A DNA stretch of 64,000 nt from Paraburkholderia sp. SOS3 (lineage in GTDB: Bacteria; Pseudomonadota; Gammaproteobacteria; Burkholderiales; Burkholderiaceae). The stretch covers positions 2,914,001 through 2,978,000 of the forward strand of contig NZ_CP018812.1 of NCBI RefSeq assembly GCF_001922345.1, given 5' to 3'. The notes below the pieces were generated by a model. The model was not told the origin of the DNA and did not search any database. It saw only the letters and a program-made list of their open reading frames with translations. Below, one piece after another: positions 9,290 to 17,014 of the stretch; the first letter of the stretch is position 1; each line of letters opens with the position of its first letter. The position numbers and the translations under genes are program-made.

Positions 9290-9907
9290 TCATGTGCTGC
9301 GACTCTGGATATCCTGCACGAGCTTTGCCACCTGGTCGGCACTCGCCCCTCTTACCCGCGCGTTGACGCGCGTAGTACCGAATCCGACGAACAGTACAAT
9401 TTCGTTCGGCGCCGGCGCACCCGGCACCGACACCGCGATGCCGTCCATTGCGTCGTAATCCCAGGCATCATCGGCGCCGCCGAAAATCAGATCGATCGTG
9501 GTACCTGCAGCACCGAGCTTCGCGTTTCCAGGAATCAGTGCGGGGCCCGCTCCGAGTCCTGTACGCATCGCGAGGCCGAGCCTCGGATGGATGAGCGCCG
9601 CGCCGTGCTCCGATTCTCCGTTCGTGCCGACCAGAGCGGCCTTGCCATACGCTCGCGGACGCGCCTCGCCCGCGAATCGTTGCAACGCCTTTTGTGTTAG
9701 CAAAGCGCCGATTTCGACGGAAATTTCGGCGAGATGCGTGAGCGCTTCGCCGGACGCGGCACCCTGACCCGCATAGGGATTGGCAAACACCGCGGCAGCT
9801 ACGACATGACGCGATGGCTGACCTGCGACGCGGCCCGCTTCGCTGAGCGTTTCGCGTTCGATGACGTACGTCTGACGGATCGAGGAAATTGCGGACGATG
9901 TCTCCAT
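9290..9907 (-). CDS. AA_synth-family protein (amino acid synthesis family)
   Basis: About 205 residues with the RQTYVIERETLSEAGR opening, a VFANPYAGQG motif and the PRAYGKAALVGTNGESEHGAA core that mark the AA_synth family, a group of unclear biochemical role that often sits near catabolic genes. An in-frame ATG exists at 9922, but GGAGAAG lies just before the ATG at 9907, so I prefer that start. The gene is convergent with iclR and may belong to the same metabolic context; no reaction can be assigned. Confidence 0.75.
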   Translation of the reverse strand: METSSAISSIRQTYVIERETLSEAGRVAGQPSRHVVAAAVFANPYAGQGAASGEALTHLAEISVEIGALLTQKALQRFAGEARPRAYGKAALVGTNGESEHGAALIHPRLGLAMRTGLGAGPALIPGNAKLGAAGTTIDLIFGGADDAWDYDAMDGIAVSVPGAPAPNEIVLFVGFGTTRVNARVRGASADQVAKLVQDIQSRST

Positions 9908-10031
9908 TTCTTCTTCTCCCATGCGTAAATGAACGGTCGGGGGCGGCGACCGCTCATGCGGTCGCCCGATTGAAGAATATGGCGAAACGCCGGGCGTGTC
10001 AGGTCACAGCCGTAGCAGGCCCTGGACCGAT

Positions 10032-10706
10032 CTACCAGTCTGTTCCAACTTTCGGCGAACGCGGCCCGTAAAGCAGTCCATCGGGCGGACCTGCTTTTAG
10101 AAGACGATTCGCGGCAAGCGCGGCCACATCATGGCTTTCATCGGTCACGTTGTGTGCCACCTGCTTGACGGCCGCCTGAACGAGCGCAACGATAATGCCG
10201 CCGCCCACGTTCACATTGCCGCCGAGTTCCTTGCCACTCGCGCTGGCAGAGCCGACCCAAAGCGTATCGCCCGTTCGCAGATCGACCATCTTCGCCGATG
10301 CGGAAACAATGGTGGTGCTGTCCACCACCTGATAAACCGAACCGTATTTCGTCACTTTCGGGTAGATAACCGCGTCCGCGCCGAAATACTCGCGAAGTTT
10401 ATCCATTGACACTGCCTGGATGTCGTTTGGCGTCGTCAGGCCGTTTTGCCTGAATGTCTCTTCCATCACAGCGACCGGGACGACGTAATAGCCGGCTTCG
10501 GCAACAGGCAGCGTCATTTGCGAAAGCAGGCTATAGCCGGCCGCGGTATCGTTCGTGTCGTTGACGGGCGGCAGGATCAGTACGCTTCGAGGCTGGCTTT
10601 TTCTGAACGCGGTGTAGTCGACGTGCCGCTTAGGCACCGCACAGCCTGCAAGCAGCACTGCGGCGAGCATGCCGCAGACAAGTGTAAGAAAAAAGTGGCG
10701 GCGCAT
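10032..10706 (-). CDS. DUF799 (GNA1162-type) lipoprotein
   Basis: The 224-residue protein has a lipoprotein signal peptide, with a lipobox LLAGC about residue 18-22. The mature part (VLILPPVNDTNDTAAG, GADAVIYPKVTKYG, VSASAKMVDLRTGDTLW) matches the DUF799/GNA1162 family, outer-membrane-associated proteins encoded with CsgG-like and DUF4810 lipoproteins. It is the third gene of that trio, 16 bases after DUF4810. A cell-envelope assembly or transport role is generally supposed; the detailed function is unknown. Confidence 0.85.
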   Translation of the reverse strand: MRRHFFLTLVCGMLAAVLLAGCAVPKRHVDYTAFRKSQPRSVLILPPVNDTNDTAAGYSLLSQMTLPVAEAGYYVVPVAVMEETFRQNGLTTPNDIQAVSMDKLREYFGADAVIYPKVTKYGSVYQVVDSTTIVSASAKMVDLRTGDTLWVGSASASGKELGGNVNVGGGIIVALVQAAVKQVAHNVTDESHDVAALAANRLLKAGPPDGLLYGPRSPKVGTDW

Positions 10707-10722
10707 GATTGATGTCCTCGGG

Positions 10723-11091
10723 TTATTTGTTCTTGGCCAGGAAGTCCATGAAGGCAGACGACTCAGGAAACGCCGCTTTCTCGGCGGCGAACTCCTTCAT
10801 TGCCTTGCCGTCATCACCCACGGACGCGTAGAGCATGCCCAGGTGCGCGTAAAAACCAGGCGGCGGGTGATTACCCTTGGCCGCGATTTGCTCGCGCGCC
10901 TTTTCCATCCCGTCGATCTGCTCTTGCGGCGACTTCACGTTCTTGAAGTACGCATAGACTTCCGGCTGATACCCGGTCCATTGGTAGAGCGGCGGCGTCG
11001 CGTTCTGATTTGCACAGCCCGTCAGCACGACTACGCTACCCAATGCAAGCGAAAGCAGCGAATCCCGTAAAGTGATTTTTCTCATCTTCAT
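10723..11091 (-). CDS. DUF4810 lipoprotein
   Basis: A 122-residue small lipoprotein: a basic N-terminus and hydrophobic core end in VVLTGC, the lipobox. The mature domain (LYQWTGYQPEVYAYFKN, GFYAHLGMLYASVGDDGKAM) has a TPR-like helical character and is the DUF4810 family. It is the middle gene of the CsgG-like/DUF4810/DUF799 trio, so it probably forms an envelope complex with them. Confidence 0.85.
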   Translation of the reverse strand: MKMRKITLRDSLLSLALGSVVVLTGCANQNATPPLYQWTGYQPEVYAYFKNVKSPQEQIDGMEKAREQIAAKGNHPPPGFYAHLGMLYASVGDDGKAMKEFAAEKAAFPESSAFMDFLAKNK

Positions 11092-11163
11092 ATTAGTTAG
11101 GCATTCGAATTTTATTGAATCGACTTCGCCGAGCGGTGCTTTTCGGCGGTTGTGGCCGGGGAA

Positions 11164-11835
11164 CTACATTTTCAGCGTGCCGGCATCGACCTGTTCGAGC
11201 AGATGCCGCACAGCCTCGCGCATGGCGAGCTCGAGCACCTTTCCGTTCAACGTGGAGTCGTAGCTCGCCGTTCCGCCAAAGCCGATAATCTCGCGGTTCG
11301 ACAGGCTGTATTCCCCGGCGCCCTGGCTCGATGCGATGACTTCCGACGTAGAGGTGTTGACGACGTTCAGGCTCACTTTCGCGTAAGCAACCTGCTGCTT
11401 GCCGCGACCGAGGATCCCGAACAGTTGCTGATCGCCGACTTCCTTACGGCCGAACTCGGTCACGTCGCCCGTGATCACGAAATCGGCGCCCTTGATGTGC
11501 AGCGCTTTGTTGGCGAATCCCGCTTCCTGCTGGATCTCTCCGAGATTGTCGCGATCCAGTACGTTGAAGCGCCCTGTTTGTTGCAACGACGTCACAAGAA
11601 CGGTCTTTGCCTGACTGCCCAGGCGGTCGACACCATCGGAGAAGATGCCTCGCATATAGGTCGAGCGGTTGTCGAATTTCCCAACCGAGACCTTGATGAG
11701 GCTTTGCGCCGCAGATGCTTGAACGGGAACAGGCGCAGGTACCGACAGCGCCTGAGACGATTCCGTTGCACACCCAGCCAGGCCAGATAAAGCCACAACG
11801 GACGTTGCGATTAACCTTGATCTTATTTGCATCAT
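11164..11835 (-). CDS. CsgG/HfaB-like outer-membrane lipoprotein
   Basis: About 223 residues with a signal peptide ending at the lipobox LSGLAGC. The mature sequence has CsgG-type features: VSVGKFDNRSTYMRG, LVTSLQQTGRFNVLDRDNLG and the REIIGFGGTASYD region. Two consecutive ATG codons (11835 and 11832) follow AAAGAAG; the frame is open upstream but without lipoprotein features. It is the first gene of the trio and probably forms an outer-membrane pore or scaffold with the two following lipoproteins. There are no curli subunit genes nearby. Confidence 0.82.
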   Translation of the reverse strand: MMQIRSRLIATSVVALSGLAGCATESSQALSVPAPVPVQASAAQSLIKVSVGKFDNRSTYMRGIFSDGVDRLGSQAKTVLVTSLQQTGRFNVLDRDNLGEIQQEAGFANKALHIKGADFVITGDVTEFGRKEVGDQQLFGILGRGKQQVAYAKVSLNVVNTSTSEVIASSQGAGEYSLSNREIIGFGGTASYDSTLNGKVLELAMREAVRHLLEQVDAGTLKM

Positions 11836-12240
11836 CGCTTCTTTGAGTTTTGGTCTGTTTCTTTTGCTGCGCGATTTCGAACTTCGACAAGCACGGCAAA
11901 CGTTTCCGCAAGCACATCCGCTAGTCCCCGCCCAACGAATGCACCTGGCCTTTGCGAGCGATCCAAATGACATAAGCAGTTCATGCCAATTCGGGAATGC
12001 TCGTTGCAGGTCAACCGTAATGATAAAAGAAAGCGGGCTGTGCGGAAATGCACAATTCTCTACTCGCAATCGGAGGGTTCGTACGCATTGCGTGAAAACG
12101 ATCGATCGCGAAATAGATTGTAGAGCTAACTAAATAAAATGTCGTCGTATGCTGCTTAAGCAGCAATCGTCAGGGAAGGAAACCGAGAAATGAGGCGAGC
12201 AAAAAGCGGCTGGGGAAGCCGTTGACACGCTTGCAAAACT
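11836..12240. other. Intergenic region between csgG-like gene and the attachment site
   Basis: About 400 bases without a credible gene. It should hold the promoter of the leftward lipoprotein operon. A perfect 14-base palindrome, GCTGCTTAAGCAGC, lies at 12151-12164 and could be a protein site or a weak hairpin. This is the last host DNA before the prophage. Confidence 0.5.
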
Positions 12241-12300
12241 TGGTGGGCCGGGTGGGATTCGAACCCACGATGTCCTTTCGGAGGCGGATTATGAGTCCTC
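12241..12300 (-). tRNA. 3'-terminal tRNA fragment at the prophage left end (attachment site)
   Basis: Read on the minus strand, this stretch ends in CCCACCA and contains a T-arm (GTGGG TTCGAATC CCACC), a short variable-arm-like hairpin (TCC GAAA GGA) and an anticodon loop CTCATAA (anticodon CAT). Upstream of the anticodon arm, the sequence becomes AT-rich and no D-arm or acceptor strand can be found, so only the 3' part remains. That is what integration into a tRNA gene leaves at the end away from the restored copy. The intact tRNA should lie at the unseen right end. tRNA identity is uncertain because the long variable arm does not fit an ordinary CAT tRNA. Confidence 0.65.
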
Positions 12301-12339
12301 GCGCAAATTTATAATAATCAAATAGTTACACCGAATTTT

Positions 12340-12410
12340 GTTCCGCAATTGCTCAAAATAAAGGCCTCTCAAAGCCGCTTGCCACTTGGGGGCGCGAAGA
12401 ATTGCGGAAC
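12340..12410. repeat. 11-bp inverted repeats flanking 49 bp beside attL (possible integrase arm sites)
   Basis: GTTCCGCAATT at 12340-12350 and its exact complement AATTGCGGAAC at 12400-12410 lie between the tRNA fragment and the integrase gene. Their spacing is too long for a terminator. The place is where phage attachment sites carry arm-type integrase or excisionase sites, so that is the likeliest meaning. Confidence 0.5.
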
Positions 12411-12414
12411 GATT

Positions 12415-13479
12415 TTAGCGCGTGGGGCCGACCTTATCGCCGCGCCTCTTCCTCACGTAGTGCTCGGTCATCGTGATCGATCCGTGGCCCAGCTGCTGCT
12501 GTGCTTGGCGAATGTCGGTCGCGTCGGTTTTGTCGGTGCCAGCCTTCGCGCGCAGATCGCGGAACTGGAAGTCCTTCGCCGGAATGCCAGCCGCAGCGCG
12601 CGCTGCGCGGAACCGGTACTGCAGCGTGCGCAGCGTCATGCGCTGCCCTGTCTCGGTCACGACGAGCGCCGTGCTGACGACCTTGTAACCCGCTTTTCGA
12701 GCCTTGATCCTGTCGATCACCGCCTTGAGCTCGCCGACGACCTCCATTCTCAGCTTCTTGCCCGTCTTACCCTGTCCGATGAACAGGTAGCCGTCCCGGA
12801 TGTCCCGCTCGTCGTAGTTGAGCGTGTCCTGAGGCCGCTGGCCAGCCAGGTATGCGAGGTCCATCGCGTCGCGCGTTGGCTCGTCGGCATGCGCGTACAC
12901 GCGCGCATACAGATCGTCCTCGACATAGACGTCGCGGCCGTCCTCACTGTTCTTCTTCACACCCAGACAGGGGTTCGGTGCCTTCGTGAGACCGATCTCG
13001 CGCGCATTATTGAAGATGTGGCTGAACAGCGCGATCTCCCGGTTCGCTCGCACGTGCCCCGCGTCCTTCGGAACAGGCTGCTTCTTCGCCTCGAACCAGG
13101 CAACAGCCTTCTGGTGACGCCAGCGCAGGTATTGCTTGATGTGGACAGGCTCGATCTCGTCGAGCGGCGCATCGCCGAAGAACTCGCGCAGGAAAATGAG
13201 CTCCTTCAGATTGTCGCTCTGCGTGCGCGGCGCCTTTGTCGGCAACACATCGCGTATGTAGATGTCGGCCGCGTCTTTGAACGTCGGCGCGGCCGCCGCC
13301 GGCGCCTGTGTCTGCTCGAGTTCGGACCAACGGCGCACGGCCAGCACAAAGTCGGTGCCGAGCGACTCTTCGCGCCGCGGCTTACCGCCCCAGTCGTAGT
13401 AGTAGTACGTCACCTTTCCGCGCGGCCGCGCGCGCATGCGCGGTGGCAGGTTCAGGTTGACAGTAGGCTTCCGGCCCAT
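12415..13479 (-). CDS. int: Phage tyrosine-recombinase integrase
   Basis: The 354-residue integrase has an N-terminal arm-binding region, a SAM-like core-binding domain (about 65-170) and a catalytic domain. Visible catalytic elements are the first arginine in LAGQRPQD, the second in FRDLRAKAGTD, the histidine in QQLGHGSITMTEHYV and the nucleophilic tyrosine in the same motif. The usual HxLR histidine reads arginine here (QFRDLR). It catalyses integration at, and with helpers excision from, the adjacent tRNA site. It is the last gene of the leftward operon. Confidence 0.93.
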   Translation of the reverse strand: MGRKPTVNLNLPPRMRARPRGKVTYYYYDWGGKPRREESLGTDFVLAVRRWSELEQTQAPAAAAPTFKDAADIYIRDVLPTKAPRTQSDNLKELIFLREFFGDAPLDEIEPVHIKQYLRWRHQKAVAWFEAKKQPVPKDAGHVRANREIALFSHIFNNAREIGLTKAPNPCLGVKKNSEDGRDVYVEDDLYARVYAHADEPTRDAMDLAYLAGQRPQDTLNYDERDIRDGYLFIGQGKTGKKLRMEVVGELKAVIDRIKARKAGYKVVSTALVVTETGQRMTLRTLQYRFRAARAAAGIPAKDFQFRDLRAKAGTDKTDATDIRQAQQQLGHGSITMTEHYVRKRRGDKVGPTR

Positions 13480-13482
13480 AAA

Positions 13483-13719
13483 TCACCTTAGCGAGAGCAC
13501 TTTCGGCTGCCATTTCGGACGCGGCTGTTCGTCCGCCCGCGCACCGCCTTCGATCGCAGAGCGGGCGATGATCGGGCGCCCACGCGCATTCGTCCAGAAC
13601 GGAATACCGGAGGTGCGCAGCCATTCTATCTGCAGCTGCTCGCGCGTCTTGCCGCCGCGGCCGACGCGAATTCCTGAGAGCTCTTCCACCTCTTCGGGCG
13701 TCAGAAACGTGTCGCTCAA
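13483..13719 (-). CDS. DUF4224-domain phage protein
   Basis: A 78-residue protein whose opening SDTFLTPEEVEELSGI and WLRTSGIPFW are typical of DUF4224 proteins found directly upstream of Burkholderia phage integrases, where an excisionase or integrase-accessory role is suspected. The best start is a TTG at 13719 with GGGAGG six bases upstream; no ATG starts the conserved domain. It ends three bases before the integrase start. Confidence 0.75.
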   Translation of the reverse strand: MSDTFLTPEEVEELSGIRVGRGGKTREQLQIEWLRTSGIPFWTNARGRPIIARSAIEGGARADEQPRPKWQPKVLSLR

Positions 13720-13856
13720 ATTCCACCTCCCGCGAAAGAAAAAGGCTGCGGCCGCGTGCGGCCCCATTCCCGCCGCAGGCAAAATCGGTGCGCGCCACAG
13801 TCGCTCAGGATGCACCCGCGCTCGCCGGCGAGATCGCGGTCGGTCAGGTATTGCAT
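13716..13856 (-). CDS. Very small phage protein (46 aa)
   Basis: An ATG at 13856, overlapping the end of the ASCH gene, opens 46 codons that stop as TGA overlapping the TTG of the DUF4224 gene. Overlaps at both ends, in a row of tightly packed genes, make it plausible. Residues include four cysteines (GCILSDCGAHRFCLRR covers three), but I see no family. Confidence 0.45.
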   Translation of the reverse strand: MQYLTDRDLAGERGCILSDCGAHRFCLRREWGRTRPQPFSFAGGGI

Positions 13857-14326
13857 GCGATCGCTCCAAGGTCGTGCATCTGCCGCAAATGTGAAGCGAC
13901 TTCCTTCGGCACGTCAAAGAAGCCGAGAGCGCCCTTGCACGCCACGAACGGCACCGGCCGCGTGTCCACGAGATGGAAACCGAAACATCCATCCGCGTGC
14001 CACTTTGACGATCGATGCATGGACTGGATGCACGCATCGATCGTTGCTGCGCCCACGATGCCCCCGCGTTGAAGCTGCTCGAACGGTGGCAGTTCGATGG
14101 TCGGGCCACCGCACCAATACAGCGGATCTTCGGCGTCCTCGTACTCGGCGCGCGTCATGCCCTTGGCCGCGTGAATGAGCACGCGGCCGCGAAACCTAGT
14201 CGGCCAGCTGCGGTTCTCAATGTCCTTCAGTTCGCCCGATGAAACTGCTGCCGCGCGCGCAGTACCTGTTAGATCCGGTCTCACGATGAGCCACGCCCAC
14301 GGCTGGCGGATGGAAAGGGCCTTCAT
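13844..14326 (-). CDS. ASCH-domain protein
   Basis: About 160 residues. KALSIRQPWAWLIV at the N-terminus, ENRSWPTRFRGRVLIHAAK and GGIVGAATIDAC form the characteristic ASCH (PUA-like) fold, thought to bind RNA or modified nucleic acid. Phage copies are common in early regions and may act on RNA. The ATG at 14326 begins the domain. It diverges from the small rightward gene at 14359. Confidence 0.8.
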   Translation of the reverse strand: MKALSIRQPWAWLIVRPDLTGTARAAAVSSGELKDIENRSWPTRFRGRVLIHAAKGMTRAEYEDAEDPLYWCGGPTIELPPFEQLQRGGIVGAATIDACIQSMHRSSKWHADGCFGFHLVDTRPVPFVACKGALGFFDVPKEVASHLRQMHDLGAIACNT

Positions 14327-14358
14327 GCTAGGATTTGTCTCCTGATATGGAGGTCGCA

Positions 14359-14637
14359 ATGAACAGCTCGGGTCTCATTAAGCACGCTGCATACGCCTTT
14401 AAGCGAGGGGATAGGGATTTCTGGCCAGCCATCGCCATTTTTTCGGTGGACGAGGATGGCAAGGAGGAGCAGCTGTTTTACGGGGAACCCGGCTACGGCA
14501 AAGGCTTTCGCGGCCCAGGTTTCGAAACTGAGGAAGAAGCGCTCGCGGCGGCGAGAGAGATCAGTGCGCCACACTTCTCGAACGGCGTTCTCATGGTCGC
14601 TTATCGCGGGCAGATCTATCCGGTTGCGCGACTGTAA
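14359..14637 (+). CDS. Small hypothetical protein on the opposite strand
   Basis: A 92-residue acidic protein with AYAFKRGDRDFWPAIAIFSV and a C-terminal GVLMVAYRGQIYPV. The ATG at 14359 has TGGAGG six bases upstream. It is the only gene in the 12.4-29.8 kb block that runs rightward, so it is probably expressed separately from the leftward early operon, possibly in the lysogen. No family recognised. Confidence 0.6.
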   Translation: MNSSGLIKHAAYAFKRGDRDFWPAIAIFSVDEDGKEEQLFYGEPGYGKGFRGPGFETEEEALAAAREISAPHFSNGVLMVAYRGQIYPVARL

Positions 14638-14654
14638 GGATTTCTCGGGCTTTT

Positions 14655-15641
14655 TCACGCTGCGCCCTTCGGAAAGTCGTCGTGCGTGCGGCCGTCGAGG
14701 TGACGGCCGGCGAGCTTCTTGCCGACACGATCCATCAGCATTCGCCCGTCGAGCCTCACATTGCCGGCCGCTTCAAGGCGCGCACCATCGTCGAACGGCG
14801 GCACATAACCTTCGCTCATCAGCAGGAAATCGCCATTCGGCAAGACGCCAGCCGTATCCCGCAATCCAGCACGCTCGCCCCAGTCTTCGTCCGTCCACTC
14901 GCCCCACTGTTTGAATAAGAACGGAACGCCCGCAGCCGCGCACTGATCGCGCAGTGCGCGCGGCCACGATGGATGCATCGGCCGCGCGCCGTGGCCACTT
15001 TCGCCGCCGACGATGACCCATCGGACACCATGGCACCAGCCCCACGGCTTGGGTCCCGCTCCAATGTACGGCCGCAGATCGACCGGCCCCAGCAGCGGCT
15101 CCATGCTCACGAAATGCACGCGCGCTGGAATGGCGAGCAGCTTATCAATGTCGCGGTCCGCCTCTTCCTGATTGACGATCGTCGCGCCCAGCCAGACGTT
15201 GGGCCATGGCCACACCGGCCCGGCGGCATCTGCATCGCGCGCATCGTCGATCATTTGCCGTGCGTTGCCGATACGCTTCGTTAGCAGCAACCAGTCGAGG
15301 TTCGGTGTGCTGCGGATCAGGCGAAACAAATCCGCACGCCACGTCTGATCAACCGCGTTGTCGTATACGTCCGCGAGCGACGCGCAGAACACGCGCTGGC
15401 GGCGGCCATGCTGCGCGAAAAACTCGGCATGAGCCATGTTCCATTGCAGCGGCTTGCGCCAGTTCGCCGGCGACGTGCGGCGCCGTGGCGCACCCGGCCC
15501 CCAGTTGATCGCCGTACCGCCGCTAAAGCGCGCATTGCGCGCCTCGGCGTAGCAGTGGTCGCAGCCGGGCCCGACCTTCTGGCAGCCTTCCCATGGGTTG
15601 AACGTGTGGTCGGTCCATTCGATTTTGCTGTTCTCGCTCAT
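14655..15641 (-). CDS. Phage Gp37/Gp68-family (DUF5131) protein
   Basis: The 328-residue protein opens with IEWTDHTFNPWEGCQKVGPG followed by CDHCYAE, the cysteine-rich signature of Gp37/Gp68 proteins, which resembles a radical-SAM CxxxxxxCxxC arrangement. WLLLTKR, VWLGATI and RWVIVGGESG are further family blocks. The biochemical role is unknown; homologues are found in many phages and mobile islands. It overlaps the next gene upstream by four bases. Confidence 0.85.
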   Translation of the reverse strand: MSENSKIEWTDHTFNPWEGCQKVGPGCDHCYAEARNARFSGGTAINWGPGAPRRRTSPANWRKPLQWNMAHAEFFAQHGRRQRVFCASLADVYDNAVDQTWRADLFRLIRSTPNLDWLLLTKRIGNARQMIDDARDADAAGPVWPWPNVWLGATIVNQEEADRDIDKLLAIPARVHFVSMEPLLGPVDLRPYIGAGPKPWGWCHGVRWVIVGGESGHGARPMHPSWPRALRDQCAAAGVPFLFKQWGEWTDEDWGERAGLRDTAGVLPNGDFLLMSEGYVPPFDDGARLEAAGNVRLDGRMLMDRVGKKLAGRHLDGRTHDDFPKGAA

Positions 15642-16468
15642 ACGGATTCACCTGCGCCGCGCGGCTTACGCTTGATCGTCAAACATACGGTGCCGTTGCG
15701 ATACTGCATTGAACTATCGATGTACATCTGCTCGCCGAGGAGGATCTCGAAATCGAGAGGGCCCAGCTGCGCAGATTCGTCGCTATCTTCCTTCTGCACG
15801 AGTTCTGGCAGTGCCGAATGCTTCGGCTTCGCTGCCTGCTTCGCGCGAATCTTCGCCATCGTGGCTGGCGCGCTGATTCGCGCGAGCTCGATCTCGCCGG
15901 CGGCGTGCATATCGAGCCCGCTCGCGAGGCACAGCGCCGCGAGCGTGACCATCACGCCACCGACTTCTTGAACCGGCTCGCCAACAGGTCGCGACCACGT
16001 GTAATCGACGAGTGCATGCGCTTCCTCGCGCGTCATGCCGCAGGACTGGACCAGCTCACCAGCCTCTTCGAAGAATCGGTGGTTGCGCTCGAGCTTATCG
16101 GCCGCGATATCCGCGCCGAAGCATTCGAGCATCCACGGCTGCACGCGCGCCTGAAACGGCTCGTCTGCCGCAGCGGCTTGCGTTGACGCAGCGAGAGCGT
16201 ATGAAACGAGTTCGACAGCTGCGGCGTAGGCTTCCCCATTCATGCTCGTGCCGCGTGACTTGATCCACTTGGCAACGATATTCGCGGGGTCGTCAGTCGC
16301 CTCGCTAAACCCAACAACAGGAGACGCGAAGCCCTGCAACGTCACAGGACCGGCGCGATGCCATTTCGGATCGCCGATTGTGAACGTTGCTGCTTCGTCG
16401 CTCGGCGCGACTGCATAGCGGCCGTCTTCATGGTCGTAAAGAACTGCAATCTGTGCTTTGATTCCCAT
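15638..16468 (-). CDS. Phage protein with DUF550 (MazG-like NTP pyrophosphohydrolase) domain
   Basis: 276 residues. Residues about 110-190 (WMLECFGADIAADKLERNHRF, EEAGELVQSCGMTREEA, VGEPVQEVGGVMVTLAALC) match the DUF550/MazG-like domain, with the EExxE-type metal ligands expected of nucleotide pyrophosphohydrolases. The flanking parts are not recognised. It might clean the nucleotide pool during replication. The start at 16468 overlaps the preceding stop as TAATG. Confidence 0.7.
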   Translation of the reverse strand: MGIKAQIAVLYDHEDGRYAVAPSDEAATFTIGDPKWHRAGPVTLQGFASPVVGFSEATDDPANIVAKWIKSRGTSMNGEAYAAAVELVSYALAASTQAAAADEPFQARVQPWMLECFGADIAADKLERNHRFFEEAGELVQSCGMTREEAHALVDYTWSRPVGEPVQEVGGVMVTLAALCLASGLDMHAAGEIELARISAPATMAKIRAKQAAKPKHSALPELVQKEDSDESAQLGPLDFEILLGEQMYIDSSMQYRNGTVCLTIKRKPRGAGESV

Positions 16469-16761
16469 TAGAAAAGCTCCAGTTGACTCGCGTCGATCAG
16501 CCGGTCTCTGTTCCACACCGAACGCCCGTCGAGCGTGTATCCATTAAGCCAGTAGGTCTTGCCGCGCTGGTGTCGCACTTCGCCGAGCACAGTTAGATGG
16601 AAATGCGGTTTAGAAGGTGTGTCGTCGCCGTCCAGCGACCGGACGTACTCAGGGCATGTGCACGGGCCATCGATCGACTTCACGATGTACGGACCCGTGT
16701 CATAGTTCGTCCGGACACGCATACCCACACGCAACGGCACGGCGTTAGCCACGAAGTACAT
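16468..16761 (-). CDS. Hypothetical phage protein
   Basis: About 97 residues with MRVRTNYDTGPYIVKSIDGPC and VLGEVRHQRGKTYWLNGYTLDG. The first part has the look of a small beta-barrel (SH3 or KOW-like). Starts at 16761 or 16785 are both possible. No family named. It is in the middle of a run of overlapping early genes. Confidence 0.6.
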   Translation of the reverse strand: MYFVANAVPLRVGMRVRTNYDTGPYIVKSIDGPCTCPEYVRSLDGDDTPSKPHFHLTVLGEVRHQRGKTYWLNGYTLDGRSVWNRDRLIDASQLELF

Positions 16762-17014
16762 GTCGGGTGATGCTAGAAATCCCATCGGGCAGCGCTTCGC
16801 CCTCGATCACCGTCTTTTCCTGCTGCATGAAGTCCGAGCCGTTCGCTCCGGATGCCTTGATGAAATCGACCTCGACCTTGGCGCTATCGACAAGAACGCG
16901 CGCTACATCGGCGACCGCGCGCGCACGATCTATCTCCATCGGGTTTTCGCGATTGCGAAGATCGGCCAGCGTGTCCAGCAAATGCTGACGAACGGTGTTG
17001 ATGTTGTTGCTCAC
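16745..17014 (-). CDS. Hypothetical phage protein
   Basis: 89 residues, mostly helical. The RQHLLDTLADLRNRE and EIDRARAVADVARVLVDSA stretches are widespread in small phage proteins of unknown role that accompany HNH genes. It overlaps the upstream HNH gene by four bases. Confidence 0.7.
   Translation of the reverse strand: MSNNINTVRQHLLDTLADLRNRENPMEIDRARAVADVARVLVDSAKVEVDFIKASGANGSDFMQQEKTVIEGEALPDGISSITRHVLRG

Noticed and set aside
10032..11835. CsgG/DUF4810/DUF799 trio as a curli operon
   Set aside because: No curlin subunits or nucleators nearby; the trio is a conserved lipoprotein set of its own.
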